Shown: in pieces, positions 33,284 to 41,002 of the stretch | How positions within the stretch are numbered: the stretch's first letter is position 1 | Layout of the letters: the number at the start of each line of letters is the position of its first letter | NCBI GenBank assembly: GCA_900548815.1 | Contig: URLR01000001.1 | Span: 1 to 64,000, forward strand | DNA from: an uncultured Collinsella sp. | GTDB taxonomy: Bacteria > Actinomycetota > Coriobacteriia > Coriobacteriales > Coriobacteriaceae | Direction of reading: 5' to 3' | DNA length: 64,000 bases | Translations under genes and position numbers: made by a program | The notes under the pieces: generated by a model | What the model saw: only the letters and a program-made list of their open reading frames with translations | Databases searched by the model: none | What the model was told of the DNA's origin: nothing

Positions 33284-33346
33284 TCAGACCTCCATCTGAC
33301 ATCGTCTTGCGCTGATAGATAAACCATAAGAAATAAAACTGAGATG

Positions 33347-33352
33347 ATTATA
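33347..33352 (-). promoter_or_regulatory. -10 element of the pyk promoter
   Basis: TATAAT on the minus strand, 64 bases upstream of the pyk ATG, in an AT-rich intergenic region. No convincing -35 hexamer is visible at the right spacing. Confidence 0.45.
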
Positions 33353-33620
33353 ACGAAATGCCGACCGAATACCCCAAAAAATCGACCGTATGCCGAATTA
33401 GAAGTTCATTTTTTGCGAGAAAACGGTATATGCAAAAACTTTACCAACCGTTCTAACCGCTGCTATCTGGGCGATATTTCAGTTTGATGATGCACCGAAG
33501 AAAAAACGTTTTATCAATGTTGAACATCATACGGTCTGCATCGTTGCGAATGGACCCTATTTCCAAATGGATTGTTTTGGCTAGACGCGTCGCTTTGGGG
33601 TACCATAGCTCCACTATCAA

Positions 33621-33724
33621 CTGCCGCTCAGCACGGCAGCCTTGATGAGCCCTTGCCCTTCTCCTGGGAATTATGATCGGGCATCAATCTGCTGAGTGGC
33701 CCGAATCCCAGGAGGGGACTCTAT
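33621..33724 (+). promoter_or_regulatory. Structured leader RNA, candidate riboswitch, of the P-type ATPase gene
   Basis: Pairings seen: hairpin P1 (33621-33626/33634-33639) whose 7-base loop CTCAGCA is fully complementary to TGCTGAG at 33690-33696; P2 (TTGATGagCCC 33642-33652 with GGGCATCAA 33679-33687); and P3, where CTCCTGGGA (33661-33669) plus TCGGGC (33677-33682) pairs with GCCCGA (33699-33704) plus TCCCAGGAG (33706-33714). P3 buries the AGGAGG ribosome site, and its TCGGGC strand overlaps P2, so P2 and P3 exclude each other. This is switch-like architecture. I do not see the conserved cores of the yybP-ykoY, NiCo or M-box classes. Confidence 0.55.
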
Positions 33725-36406
33725 ATGCAAAAGGAATACCTGTCCGCCGCGGCGGAGGTGCTCAGCGACCAGGGCGTCGATGAGAACCTCGGCCTGAGCA
33801 ACGACGAGGCGTCGTCGCGCCTCGCCAAGACAGGCCCTAACAAGCTCGAGGAAGCCGAGAAAACGCCGCTGTGGAAGCGTTTCTTTGAGCAGATGGCCGA
33901 CCCCATGGTCATCATGTTGATCGTTGCCGCCGTTATCAGCGCGCTCACGGGTATGGTCAAGGGCGAGCCCGACTTTGCCGATGTCGCCATCATCATGTTC
34001 GTCGTTATCGTCAACTCGGTGCTGGGCGTGGTCCAAGAGGCTAAAAGCGAGGAGGCTCTCGAGGCCCTGCAGGAGATGAGCGCGGCGCAGTCCAAGGTGC
34101 TGCGCGACGGCAAGCTCGTGCACCTGCCGAGCGCCGAGCTCGTGCCCGGCGATGTGATCATGCTCGAGGCGGGCGACTCCGTCCCGGCCGACTGCCGCGT
34201 GCTCGAGAGCGCCACGATGAAGATCGAGGAGGCCGCCCTTACCGGCGAGTCCGTGCCCGTCGAGAAGCATGCCAACGTGATTGAGCTCGCCGCCGGCACC
34301 GACGACGTGCCGCTCGGCGACCGCAAGAACATGTGCTACATGGGTTCCACCGTGGTATACGGCCGCGGCCGCGCCGTCGTGGTCGGCACCGGCATGAACA
34401 CCGAGATGGGTAAGATCGCCGGCGCCCTGGCCGAGGCCAAGGAAGAGCTCACGCCGCTGCAGGTGAAGCTTGCCGAGCTCAGCCGCATCCTCACCATCAT
34501 GGTTATCGTCATCTGCGTCGTTATCTTTGGCGTCGATATCATCCGCCACGGCGTGGGCAACGTTCTTACCGACCCGACCGCCCTGCTCGATACCTTTATG
34601 GTCGCCGTCTCGCTCGCCGTCGCTGCCATCCCCGAGGGCCTGGTCGCCGTCGTGACCATCGTGCTGTCGCTTGGCGTGACCAAGATGGCCAAGCGCCAGG
34701 CAATCATCCGCAAGCTTTCCGCCGTCGAGACTCTCGGCTGCACGCAGACCATCTGCTCCGACAAGACCGGTACCCTCACCCAGAACAAGATGACCGTCGT
34801 CAAGCACGAGCTCGCTGCGCCTAAGGAGAAGTTCCTGGCCGGCATGGCGCTGTGCTCCGACGCCCAGTGGGACGAGGAACTGGGCGAGGCTGTGGGTGAG
34901 CCGACCGAGTGTGCGCTCGTCAACGATGCCGGCAAGGCGGGGCTCACTGGCCTGACTGCCGAGCATCCGCGCGTGGGCGAGGCCCCGTTTGACTCGGGCC
35001 GCAAGATGATGTCCGTGGTCGTCGAGACCCTGGACGGCGAGTACGAGCAGTACACCAAGGGCGCGCCCGACGTGGTGATCGGCCTGTGTACCCATATCTA
35101 CGAGGGCGACAAGGTTGTCCCCCTGACCGAGGAGCGTCGCGCCGAGCTCGTGGCCGCCAACAAGGCCATGGCCGACGAGGCCCTGCGCGTGCTGGCGCTG
35201 GCGAGCCGCACCTACACCGAGGTCCCGGCCGACTGCAGCCCCGCCGCGCTCGAGCATGACCTGGTTTTCTGCGGCCTGTCCGGCATGATTGACCCGGTCC
35301 GCCCCGAGGTCGCCGACGCCATCCGCGAGGCGCACGACGCCGGTATCCGCACCGTCATGATTACGGGCGACCACATCGACACCGCCGTGGCCATCGCCAA
35401 GCAGCTGGGCATCGTCACCGATCGCAGCCATGCCATCACCGGTGCCGACCTCGATCGCATGAGCGACGAGGAGCTCGACGCGCACATCGAGGACTACGGC
35501 GTGTACGCCCGCGTCCAGCCCGAGCACAAGACCCGCATCGTCGAGGCTTGGAAGTCGCGCGACCAGATCGTGGCCATGACGGGCGACGGCGTCAACGACG
35601 CCCCGTCCATCAAGCGCGCCGACATCGGCGTTGGCATGGGCATCACCGGTACCGATGTCACCAAGAACGTCGCCGACATGGTGCTTGCCGACGACAATTT
35701 CGCCACCATCATCGGTGCCTGCGAAGAGGGCCGTCGCATCTACGACAACATCCGCAAGGTCATCCAGTTCCTGCTTTCGGCCAACCTTGCCGAGGTCTTC
35801 TCGGTGTTTATCGCCACGCTCATCGGCTTTACCATCTTCCAGCCGGTGCAGCTGCTGTGGGTGAACCTGGTCACCGACTGTTTCCCCGCGCTCGCGCTGG
35901 GCATGGAGGATGCCGAGGGCGACATCATGAAGCGCAAGCCGCGCAACGCCAAGGACGGCGTCTTTGCCGGACATATGGGTCTGGACTGCGTGGTCCAGGG
36001 CCTGATCATCACCGTGCTGGTGCTGGCGAGCTTCTTTGTGGGCGTGTACTTTGACATGGGCTACATCCACATCGCCGATATGATCGCCGGCAATGCCGAC
36101 GAGGAAGGCGTGATGATGGCGTTCATCACGCTCAACATGGTCGAGATTTTCCACTGCTTCAATATGCGCAGCCGTCGTGCGTCGCTGTTCACCATGAAGA
36201 AGCAGAACAAGTGGCTGTGGGCTTCCGCCGCGCTGGCACTGGTGCTGACGGTGATCGTGACCGTGCAGCCGACGCTTGCCGAGATGTTCTTCGGCCCTGT
36301 GACGCTTGAGCTCAAGGGCGTTCTTGCCGCTTTGGGCCTGGCCTTCCTGATCATCCCGCTGATGGAGATCTACAAGGCGATCATGCGCGCTGTGGAGAAA
36401 GAGTAG
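33725..36406 (+). CDS. Cation-transporting P-type ATPase (Ca2+/PMCA type, P2)
   Basis: An 893-residue P2-type ATPase, probably exporting Ca2+ or a related divalent cation. Domains in order: a cation-ATPase N domain, helices 1-2, the actuator domain with TGESVPVEK, the helix 4 ion site AAIPEGLVAV, the phosphorylation motif CSDKTGTLTQNK (Asp about 346), the nucleotide domain with KGAPD, the hinge GDGVNDAPSIKRADIG, and the C-terminal helices with NLVTDCFPALALG. The PEGL motif in helix 4 is typical of P2A/P2B pumps. The ATG at 33725 follows AGGAGGGG, which the leader structure can sequester. Confidence 0.9.
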   Translation: MQKEYLSAAAEVLSDQGVDENLGLSNDEASSRLAKTGPNKLEEAEKTPLWKRFFEQMADPMVIMLIVAAVISALTGMVKGEPDFADVAIIMFVVIVNSVLGVVQEAKSEEALEALQEMSAAQSKVLRDGKLVHLPSAELVPGDVIMLEAGDSVPADCRVLESATMKIEEAALTGESVPVEKHANVIELAAGTDDVPLGDRKNMCYMGSTVVYGRGRAVVVGTGMNTEMGKIAGALAEAKEELTPLQVKLAELSRILTIMVIVICVVIFGVDIIRHGVGNVLTDPTALLDTFMVAVSLAVAAIPEGLVAVVTIVLSLGVTKMAKRQAIIRKLSAVETLGCTQTICSDKTGTLTQNKMTVVKHELAAPKEKFLAGMALCSDAQWDEELGEAVGEPTECALVNDAGKAGLTGLTAEHPRVGEAPFDSGRKMMSVVVETLDGEYEQYTKGAPDVVIGLCTHIYEGDKVVPLTEERRAELVAANKAMADEALRVLALASRTYTEVPADCSPAALEHDLVFCGLSGMIDPVRPEVADAIREAHDAGIRTVMITGDHIDTAVAIAKQLGIVTDRSHAITGADLDRMSDEELDAHIEDYGVYARVQPEHKTRIVEAWKSRDQIVAMTGDGVNDAPSIKRADIGVGMGITGTDVTKNVADMVLADDNFATIIGACEEGRRIYDNIRKVIQFLLSANLAEVFSVFIATLIGFTIFQPVQLLWVNLVTDCFPALALGMEDAEGDIMKRKPRNAKDGVFAGHMGLDCVVQGLIITVLVLASFFVGVYFDMGYIHIADMIAGNADEEGVMMAFITLNMVEIFHCFNMRSRRASLFTMKKQNKWLWASAALALVLTVIVTVQPTLAEMFFGPVTLELKGVLAALGLAFLIIPLMEIYKAIMRAVEKE

Positions 36407-36417
36407 CGTACTCGTCC

Positions 36418-36505
36418 GGGCCCGCCCCACGCCCTTTCTCCCTCACTGGTCCTCGCGCTTCGCGCTGCGGGATCGTTCGGGAGAAAGGGCTTCCGGGGCG
36501 GGCCC
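36418..36505. repeat. GC-rich long palindrome after the P-type ATPase
   Basis: Arms 36418-36442 (GGGCCCGCCCCACGCCCTTT...) and 36479-36505 (...AAAGGGCTTCCGGGGCGGG) pair over about 24 bp with a small internal mismatch. The loop contains CGCGCTTCGCG, itself a hairpin. It starts 12 bases after the ATPase stop. No T-run follows, so it may be a repeat element or RNA-stability hairpin more than a terminator. Confidence 0.7.
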
Positions 36506-36564
36506 TGCGGTATCCTTGCTGGCTTTTCTTCCGTGCGGATGAAAAGGGCTGAGGGAAAGTTTGT

Positions 36565-36600
36565 GAGCTGGTCGGGCTTTGCCCGGCCAGCTCTATTTTT
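36565..36600 (+). terminator. Rho-independent terminator
   Basis: GAGCTGGTCGGGC and GCCCGGCCAGCTC pair and are followed by TATTTTT. It is probably the terminator of the P-type ATPase transcript, about 160 bases after the stop. Confidence 0.8.
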
Positions 36601-36663
36601 AGAGCATTTGCTCGACCGACTCTTTTTGTGAGCTGGATTGTATGGGGTTGAATCGGCGACGCG

Positions 36664-36993
36664 TTAGGAGAAGCCGGGAACGTCGCTGAAGGGGATTTGG
36701 GGCATAAAGAGAACGATGACGGCCATAATTCCCCAGTAGATTTGCAGAGGTAGCGGAGCCGATATCAGGGCATTAAAGAAGGACAAACCCTTTTTGCTTC
36801 CATATAGCTGGACCGAGCTGAGAAGAGCAATTCCAAAAGAGATGGCGCTCGGCCAGCATGCTTTGACAATGAGGCTAAGGAAATAGCATATTAATGTTAT
36901 CGCTATGCACCCAATGCCCCAGAGCCACTTCTTGTTGAGGAAATACTGGATACCCCATACACCAATTACGGGGGCAATGATGACTGGCAACAT
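36664..36993 (-). CDS. Small hypothetical membrane protein
   Basis: A 109-residue protein made almost entirely of hydrophobic segments, giving about four predicted transmembrane helices (VIIAPVIGVWGIQYFL, WGIGCIAITLICYFLSLIV, AISFGIALLSSVQLY, IYWGIMAVIVLFMP). No family recognised. It starts 9 bases after the stop of the secreted-protein gene and is the last member of a three-gene minus-strand operon in a low-GC patch. A role in immunity, export or anchoring of the secreted product is inference only. Confidence 0.65.
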   Translation of the reverse strand: MLPVIIAPVIGVWGIQYFLNKKWLWGIGCIAITLICYFLSLIVKACWPSAISFGIALLSSVQLYGSKKGLSFFNALISAPLPLQIYWGIMAVIVLFMPQIPFSDVPGFS

Positions 36994-37002
36994 AGCCGTA
37001 TC

Positions 37003-37500
37003 CTAACTATTTATACAACGAATGTATTCTCCGGAGTTGGGGGGATAGACGCTGCAAGGTAGACGGTACGTGTTGCCTGCGGGTACGGGGCGTCCAAGGA
37101 GTTGCTTTGCTGCATACTCAGTCCAATAACCTCCGGTTATGCTTATGAACTTCTTAATAAGTCCGTCGATTACAACCCCCGTTACATAGCCGATGAGTTC
37201 TTTTCCAATAAAAATGGCAATTTTGACGATCCATTCTTTAGCGCCGCGTGTGGCAGCTGCTAAATCATCCAAAGACAGGGTCTGGAATCGATCGATAATT
37301 TGGACATCTCCGTTTTCATCTAGTGCGTATGTCGTCCATCCTGTGCCGGACTCATTGACAGCTTCAATGTACTCTTCGGCAGAAGGGAACTCTACTTCAA
37401 GAGGTTGCGCCTTAGATTGCTTTGGTGAAATGGCAATTGAGCAAAGCGCAACTGCGCTTGCGATGAATGACTTACGGCTTACGGGAACGTTACGTAGCAT
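37003..37500 (-). CDS. Putative secreted protein with amphipathic C-terminal region
   Basis: A 165-residue protein. The N-terminus (LRNVPVSRKSFIASAVALCS) is a signal-peptide-like segment with SRKSF near a Tat-like position and a probable cleavage near SKAQP. The mature part has an acidic region (PSAEEYIEAVNESG), then a hydrophobic/amphipathic stretch (WIVKIAIFIGKELIGYVTG, then VVIDGLIKKFISITGGYW), and two C-terminal cysteines (LPCSVYPP, YIRCINS) that may form a disulphide. The start at 37500 follows AGGAGG. The adjacent CPAC thioredoxin-like gene fits a disulphide-bearing secreted product. No family recognised. Confidence 0.65.
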   Translation of the reverse strand: MLRNVPVSRKSFIASAVALCSIAISPKQSKAQPLEVEFPSAEEYIEAVNESGTGWTTYALDENGDVQIIDRFQTLSLDDLAAATRGAKEWIVKIAIFIGKELIGYVTGVVIDGLIKKFISITGGYWTEYAAKQLLGRPVPAGNTYRLPCSVYPPNSGEYIRCINS

Positions 37501-37517
37501 GTGTATCCTCCTGACAT

Positions 37518-37952
37518 TTAGCTTGACATTGCTGTGTTGTTCAGATTCAACCTCCAATCCGTGAAACGCATTTCAAACGAATCAAGCGTGGAAAGGTCGA
37601 ACTCGGACGCTATCTTTCCTTCAGAGATGGCAAAAATTGAAGGATAAAACTCGAATGACGGCAGAAGCGCCTTAAGTGTTTCCCTATCAACCTCCTTTTG
37701 GCTCTTAGGGACAACGAGGATCTCGATGTCGTTCTTGAGACTCGGCGAAAGCGAGCGTTCTGCCGCACGGAGCTCTTCACAGGCCGGGCAGCCCTCCAGC
37801 TCAATTTGCACGATAAAAGATTCGCCTTTGCTTAATTTCGATCGAAATTCGGGCAATGAGATATTGATTGGATCGGAATTGGTTCGTACTGACGAGAAGA
37901 GGGCGAAAAGGGACAGCGATAAGATAAGGATAAGGACGGCTTGCTTTCTCAT
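37518..37952 (-). CDS. Membrane-anchored thioredoxin-fold protein (bacteriocin-accessory-like)
   Basis: A 144-residue protein with an N-terminal hydrophobic anchor or signal (KQAVLILILSLSLFALFSS) and a thioredoxin-like fold. The redox motif CPAC is in VQIELEGCPACEELRAAE, and the strand-loop FEFYPSIFAISEGK supplies the cis-Pro region. The ISLPEFRSKLSKGESFIVQI start resembles bacteriocin accessory (PedC/BrcD-like) thioredoxins. GGAGG precedes the ATG. It is the first gene of the operon, 17 bases before the secreted-protein gene, whose paired cysteines are the obvious candidate substrate. Confidence 0.7.
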   Translation of the reverse strand: MRKQAVLILILSLSLFALFSSVRTNSDPINISLPEFRSKLSKGESFIVQIELEGCPACEELRAAERSLSPSLKNDIEILVVPKSQKEVDRETLKALLPSFEFYPSIFAISEGKIASEFDLSTLDSFEMRFTDWRLNLNNTAMSS

Positions 37953-38113
37953 GGGTCCTCCAAACTCTATAAAGTTAAATTACTTTATATAAAACATTAA
38001 ATAAAGATTCTTAAAAATGAACGGTATCGATTTGCTGGTAAACGGTTTTGAGCGAGAGCGGTTGGATTGAAAAGTACAATGAACGTAGGGAAATAAGGAA
38101 AAAAGGAGGAGAA

Positions 38114-38602
38114 ATGAAAGATCGCGATATACATCTGCGGTTGACGACGAGTTTTCTGACAATCTTCTGTATCGCCCTGGCGGTTCAAGCGCTATGTTGC
38201 GTGGTGTTGTTCGTTCATCTTGCGAACCTGTTGCTCATCGAGGGTATCTCTGCGGTGAGCGGCGGATTTCTGCTCTTGTTTATGGTTAGCACGCTTTGCG
38301 ACGCTGCAACGTTTCTTCTGTTTACGATTCTGACGGCGAAAGTCAGGCATGAGGGTCGTCCTTTTGGTAAGTGGCAGACCAGGATTTTGGTCGCGGCTGG
38401 CCTCCTGATGTCGGTAAAAGCCGTCATCAGCATCATATGGCCGACGATTCAATTACCATACAGCAATGTTCTTGGAACGGCTGAGCCCGTGTTTCCCGAG
38501 TTTGATTTTCAATCGCTTTCTTACGGACTCGTTTTCTTTGCGTTGGCGGGGGTCTTTGAATACGGTAGGGTATTGCAGGAAGATGCAGACGAGATTCTCT
38601 AG
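38114..38602 (+). CDS. DUF2975-type membrane protein
   Basis: A 162-residue protein with four predicted transmembrane helices (FLTIFCIALAVQALCCVVLF, SGGFLLLFMVSTLCDAATF, ILVAAGLLMSVKAVISIIW, GLVFFALAGVFEYGRVLQED). The closing F-E-Y-G-x-x-L-Q-E-D-x-D-E-x-L is the DUF2975 hallmark. Start at 38114 after a perfect AAAGGAGGAG. DUF2975 genes are characteristically followed by a small HTH gene, as here. Function unknown. Confidence 0.85.
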   Translation: MKDRDIHLRLTTSFLTIFCIALAVQALCCVVLFVHLANLLLIEGISAVSGGFLLLFMVSTLCDAATFLLFTILTAKVRHEGRPFGKWQTRILVAAGLLMSVKAVISIIWPTIQLPYSNVLGTAEPVFPEFDFQSLSYGLVFFALAGVFEYGRVLQEDADEIL

Positions 38603-38613
38603 GGGGTGGCACG

Positions 38614-38865
38614 GTGCCGATTGTTATGCGTCTTGACCGCGTGATGGCGGACCGTAAAATCTCGTCGCAGGAACTTGCCGAAATCATTGGAATATCGCCT
38701 GTTAATCTGTCTCGAATTAAAACGGGAAGACTCAAGGGGATCCGCTTTTCTACACTTCAAGCAATGTGCGAGGCGCTTCATTGCAAGCCCGGCGACATCA
38801 TCGATTGGATGGATGATGACGAGTACGCCGCAGCATTTGGTAAGTCGGACGGAACAATGCGTTAA
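38614..38865 (+). CDS. Small XRE/Cro-type HTH regulator (YozG-like)
   Basis: An 83-residue single-domain helix-turn-helix protein: MADRKISSQELAEIIGISP (helices 1-2), VNLSRIKTGRLKGIRFSTL (recognition) and ALHCKPGDIIDW, the standard YozG-like ending. The GTG start at 38614 has AGGGGGTG five bases upstream, and the N-terminus PIVMRLDRVMADRK matches the family. It is cotranscribed with the DUF2975 gene 11 bases upstream and probably regulates that pair. Confidence 0.9.
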   Translation: MPIVMRLDRVMADRKISSQELAEIIGISPVNLSRIKTGRLKGIRFSTLQAMCEALHCKPGDIIDWMDDDEYAAAFGKSDGTMR

Positions 38866-38906
38866 AATACCTGCTCAGTTGTGTGGTTTTGTGCTGGGAG
38901 GCGCTT

Positions 38907-40091
38907 GTGGGCAAGGCTAAGGCTAAGGCGAAGAAAAAGACGACGGGGGCGCGGGCTAAGCGTGATCGTCGTCGGAAGCTCGCGACCGAAGCCCCTGCAT
39001 CTGCTGAGGAGTTGCTGGCGAGTGTACCGGGGCTTGACGCACTGCAGGATGTTCCGGCGTTCGATGACCTGCCGGTCGATGCGGCTCAGCAGGCTGCATT
39101 TGACGACTTTTGCGCACAGGCCGAGGAGCCCGAGCAGATGCAGCTTGGTGCCGTGGTGCGCCTGGACCGCGGGTTTCCGCTGGTGGCGACTGCCGAGGAC
39201 ACGTTTCGTGCCGAGCATGCCGTAGGGTTTGCCAAGTCGCGTGGCGAGGACGAGGTCTTGCTGCCCGCCGTGGGCGACCGCGTGGCGGTTCGCCGTGCTC
39301 CCGGGCACGACATGGGCGTCATCGAGTGCGTACTACCGCGCCGTACGAGCTTTGAGCGTTGGCGTGGCCGTGCCCGCGGTGAGCGCCAGGTGCTCTGCTC
39401 CAACGTTGACAGCGTGCTGATCGTGCAGGCGCTCGGCGCCGGCGAGGTGCTGCTCGATCGCGTGGCGCGCTCACTGGTGTTGGCGCTCGATTGCGATGCC
39501 GAGCCGGTGGTGGTGCTCACCAAGGCCGACCGCTGCGAGGCCGATGAGCTCGAGCGCGATCTGGACCGCGTGCGCCGCCTGGTGGGTCCGGACGTGCGCG
39601 TGATCGTGACATCTTCTGCCGAGGGCCTCGGCCTGGACGAGGTTCGCGCCTGCGTGCCGGCTGGGAGCTGTGCCATGATCTTGGGCGAGTCGGGCGCCGG
39701 CAAGTCGACGCTGCTCAATGCGCTGCTGGGTCACGATGCGCTAGCCACTGGCGGCGTGCGCGAGCGTGATGACCAGGGTCGCCACACCACGGTTGCGCGC
39801 GTGATGGTGGCGCTGCCGGGCGACGCCGGCGTGATCGCCGATGCCCCGGGCCTGCGCAGCCTGCCGCTTGTGGGACATGAGCGGGGTCTGGCGCGTGCCT
39901 TCCCCGAGATCGTCGAGGCGTCGCGTGCGTGCCGGTTTGGCGATTGCACGCACACCCATGAGCCGGGTTGTGCCGTTCGCGAGGCCGAGGACGCGGGGCA
40001 GATCGACAGCCTGCGCCTGGAGACGTTCCAAAACCTGGCGTCATCCATGCGCGTGAGTGCCCAAATGCTCGATCCCGATGTTCATCTGTAA
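38907..40091 (+). CDS. rsgA: Ribosome small-subunit-dependent GTPase RsgA
   Basis: A circularly permuted GTPase that checks late 30S assembly. In order: a basic N-terminal extension (GKAKAKAKKKTTGARAKRDR), an OB-fold region (about 80-160), G4 VVLTKADR, then G1 ILGESGAGKSTLLNALLG, the switch region TTVARVMV and G3 DAPGLRSLPL. A C-terminal zinc knuckle CRFGDCTHTHEPGCAV ends the protein. The permuted order G4-G1-G3 and the Cys/His knuckle are diagnostic. The GTG start at 38907 has GGGAGG five bases upstream. The Lys-rich N-terminal tail is longer than in model RsgA proteins. Confidence 0.92.
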   Translation: MGKAKAKAKKKTTGARAKRDRRRKLATEAPASAEELLASVPGLDALQDVPAFDDLPVDAAQQAAFDDFCAQAEEPEQMQLGAVVRLDRGFPLVATAEDTFRAEHAVGFAKSRGEDEVLLPAVGDRVAVRRAPGHDMGVIECVLPRRTSFERWRGRARGERQVLCSNVDSVLIVQALGAGEVLLDRVARSLVLALDCDAEPVVVLTKADRCEADELERDLDRVRRLVGPDVRVIVTSSAEGLGLDEVRACVPAGSCAMILGESGAGKSTLLNALLGHDALATGGVRERDDQGRHTTVARVMVALPGDAGVIADAPGLRSLPLVGHERGLARAFPEIVEASRACRFGDCTHTHEPGCAVREAEDAGQIDSLRLETFQNLASSMRVSAQMLDPDVHL

Positions 40092-40109
40092 TTGATTTTT
40101 CCTATGACA

Positions 40110-40142
40110 GCCGCCTCCCAACTGCTTGGGAGGCGGCTTTTT
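40110..40142 (+). terminator. Terminator of rsgA
   Basis: A perfect 12-bp stem, GCCGCCTCCCAA / TTGGGAGGCGGC, followed by TTTTT, starting 18 bases after the stop. Confidence 0.95.
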
Positions 40143-40170
40143 GCTGCCAAAGCGTCTCGAAATATGCGTT

Positions 40171-40234
40171 TTGCCGACGTTCTGACCAAAACCTTGCCAC
40201 GAGCTTGACGGGCTGGTCAGCTTTTGGTCGGCAA
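40171..40234 (+). promoter_or_regulatory. Inverted repeat upstream of the tad operon
   Basis: TTGCCGAC (40171-40178) pairs with GTCGGCAA (40227-40234), and GACCAAAA (40184-40191) pairs with TTTTGGTC (40222-40229). The two right-hand strands overlap by three bases (40227-40229), so the two stems compete at their junction. Position before the first tad gene suggests an operator or leader structure. No clear promoter hexamers are visible. Confidence 0.4.
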
Positions 40235-40342
40235 TTGGTTTGACACGTAAAACCAAGATTGCGATTGCGCCGCTTTGCGCCTTGGCCGCCCAGACAATGG
40301 TGGTACGGGCATTTGCCCGGCACCGCCTTGAGAGGAGCGGCC

Positions 40343-41002
40343 GTGAACAAGAGCAAGCGCATCGCCATCAGTCTGGTCGCGGGCGTGCTTGCCGCGGCGC
40401 TCTGCATGGTCTACGGCTCGTCGATCCGCTCGCAAGCCGAGCAGGCCCAGGCCGATACTTTGGCAAAATACGGCGGCGACCGCGTTGAGGTGTGCGTCGC
40501 GGCGCGCGATATCGATGTGGGCGAGACCCTCGACGAGACTAATGTCATAACTCAGGAATGGCTGGCGAGCCTGTTGCCGCGTGATGCGGCGACCGAGCTG
40601 CGTCAGGTGCGCGGCGACGTGACGACCTCGCGCATTCCCAAAAACGCCGTGATTTGCAATGTCTACACCAAGGCCGAGAGCCACAAGCTCGAGGTGCCTA
40701 AAGGCAAGGTTGCCGTTTCGGTGGCGGTTGATGCCGAGCACTCGGTCGGCGGCGCCACGGGCGTGGGCAGCTATGTGGACGTGTACGTGCAAAAAGATGG
40801 CGTGACCGATCGTTTGTGCGGAGCGTACGTGATCGATACCAGCGAAGATGCCGGCACCACGCGTGAAGGCAAGATCGAATGGGTGACGCTGGCGGCAGAC
40901 CCCGAAGATGTCAAGGAACTGCTGGGGGCATCGGGCAAGGGAACGGTCAGCTTGACGATTCCCGCCACGGCGCGCGGCAAAAAGAGCGGAGGCGACGAGT
41001 GA
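40343..41002 (+). CDS. Flp pilus assembly protein CpaB/RcpC-like (SAF domain)
   Basis: A 219-residue protein with an N-terminal anchor helix (RIAISLVAGVLAAALCMVYG) and an SAF/CpaB domain (VEVCVAARDIDVGETLDETN), then the RcpC-like domain (about 105-205; GKVAVSVAVDAEHSVGGATG, YVDVYVQKDGV). CpaB proteins help assemble or stabilise the extracytoplasmic part of the tad machine. The GTG start has GAGAGGAG upstream. It is the first gene of the tad operon and its TGA overlaps the ATG of tadZ by one base. Confidence 0.85.
   Translation: MNKSKRIAISLVAGVLAAALCMVYGSSIRSQAEQAQADTLAKYGGDRVEVCVAARDIDVGETLDETNVITQEWLASLLPRDAATELRQVRGDVTTSRIPKNAVICNVYTKAESHKLEVPKGKVAVSVAVDAEHSVGGATGVGSYVDVYVQKDGVTDRLCGAYVIDTSEDAGTTREGKIEWVTLAADPEDVKELLGASGKGTVSLTIPATARGKKSGGDE

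Noticed and set aside
33621..33724. yybP-ykoY (manganese) riboswitch before the P-type ATPase
   Set aside because: The conserved internal loop sequences of that class are not visible, although the gene context would fit.
33671..36430. 919-codon minus-strand open frame opposite the P-type ATPase
   Set aside because: Repetitive His/Asp/Gly-rich shadow of the real gene, which has every P-type ATPase motif on the plus strand.
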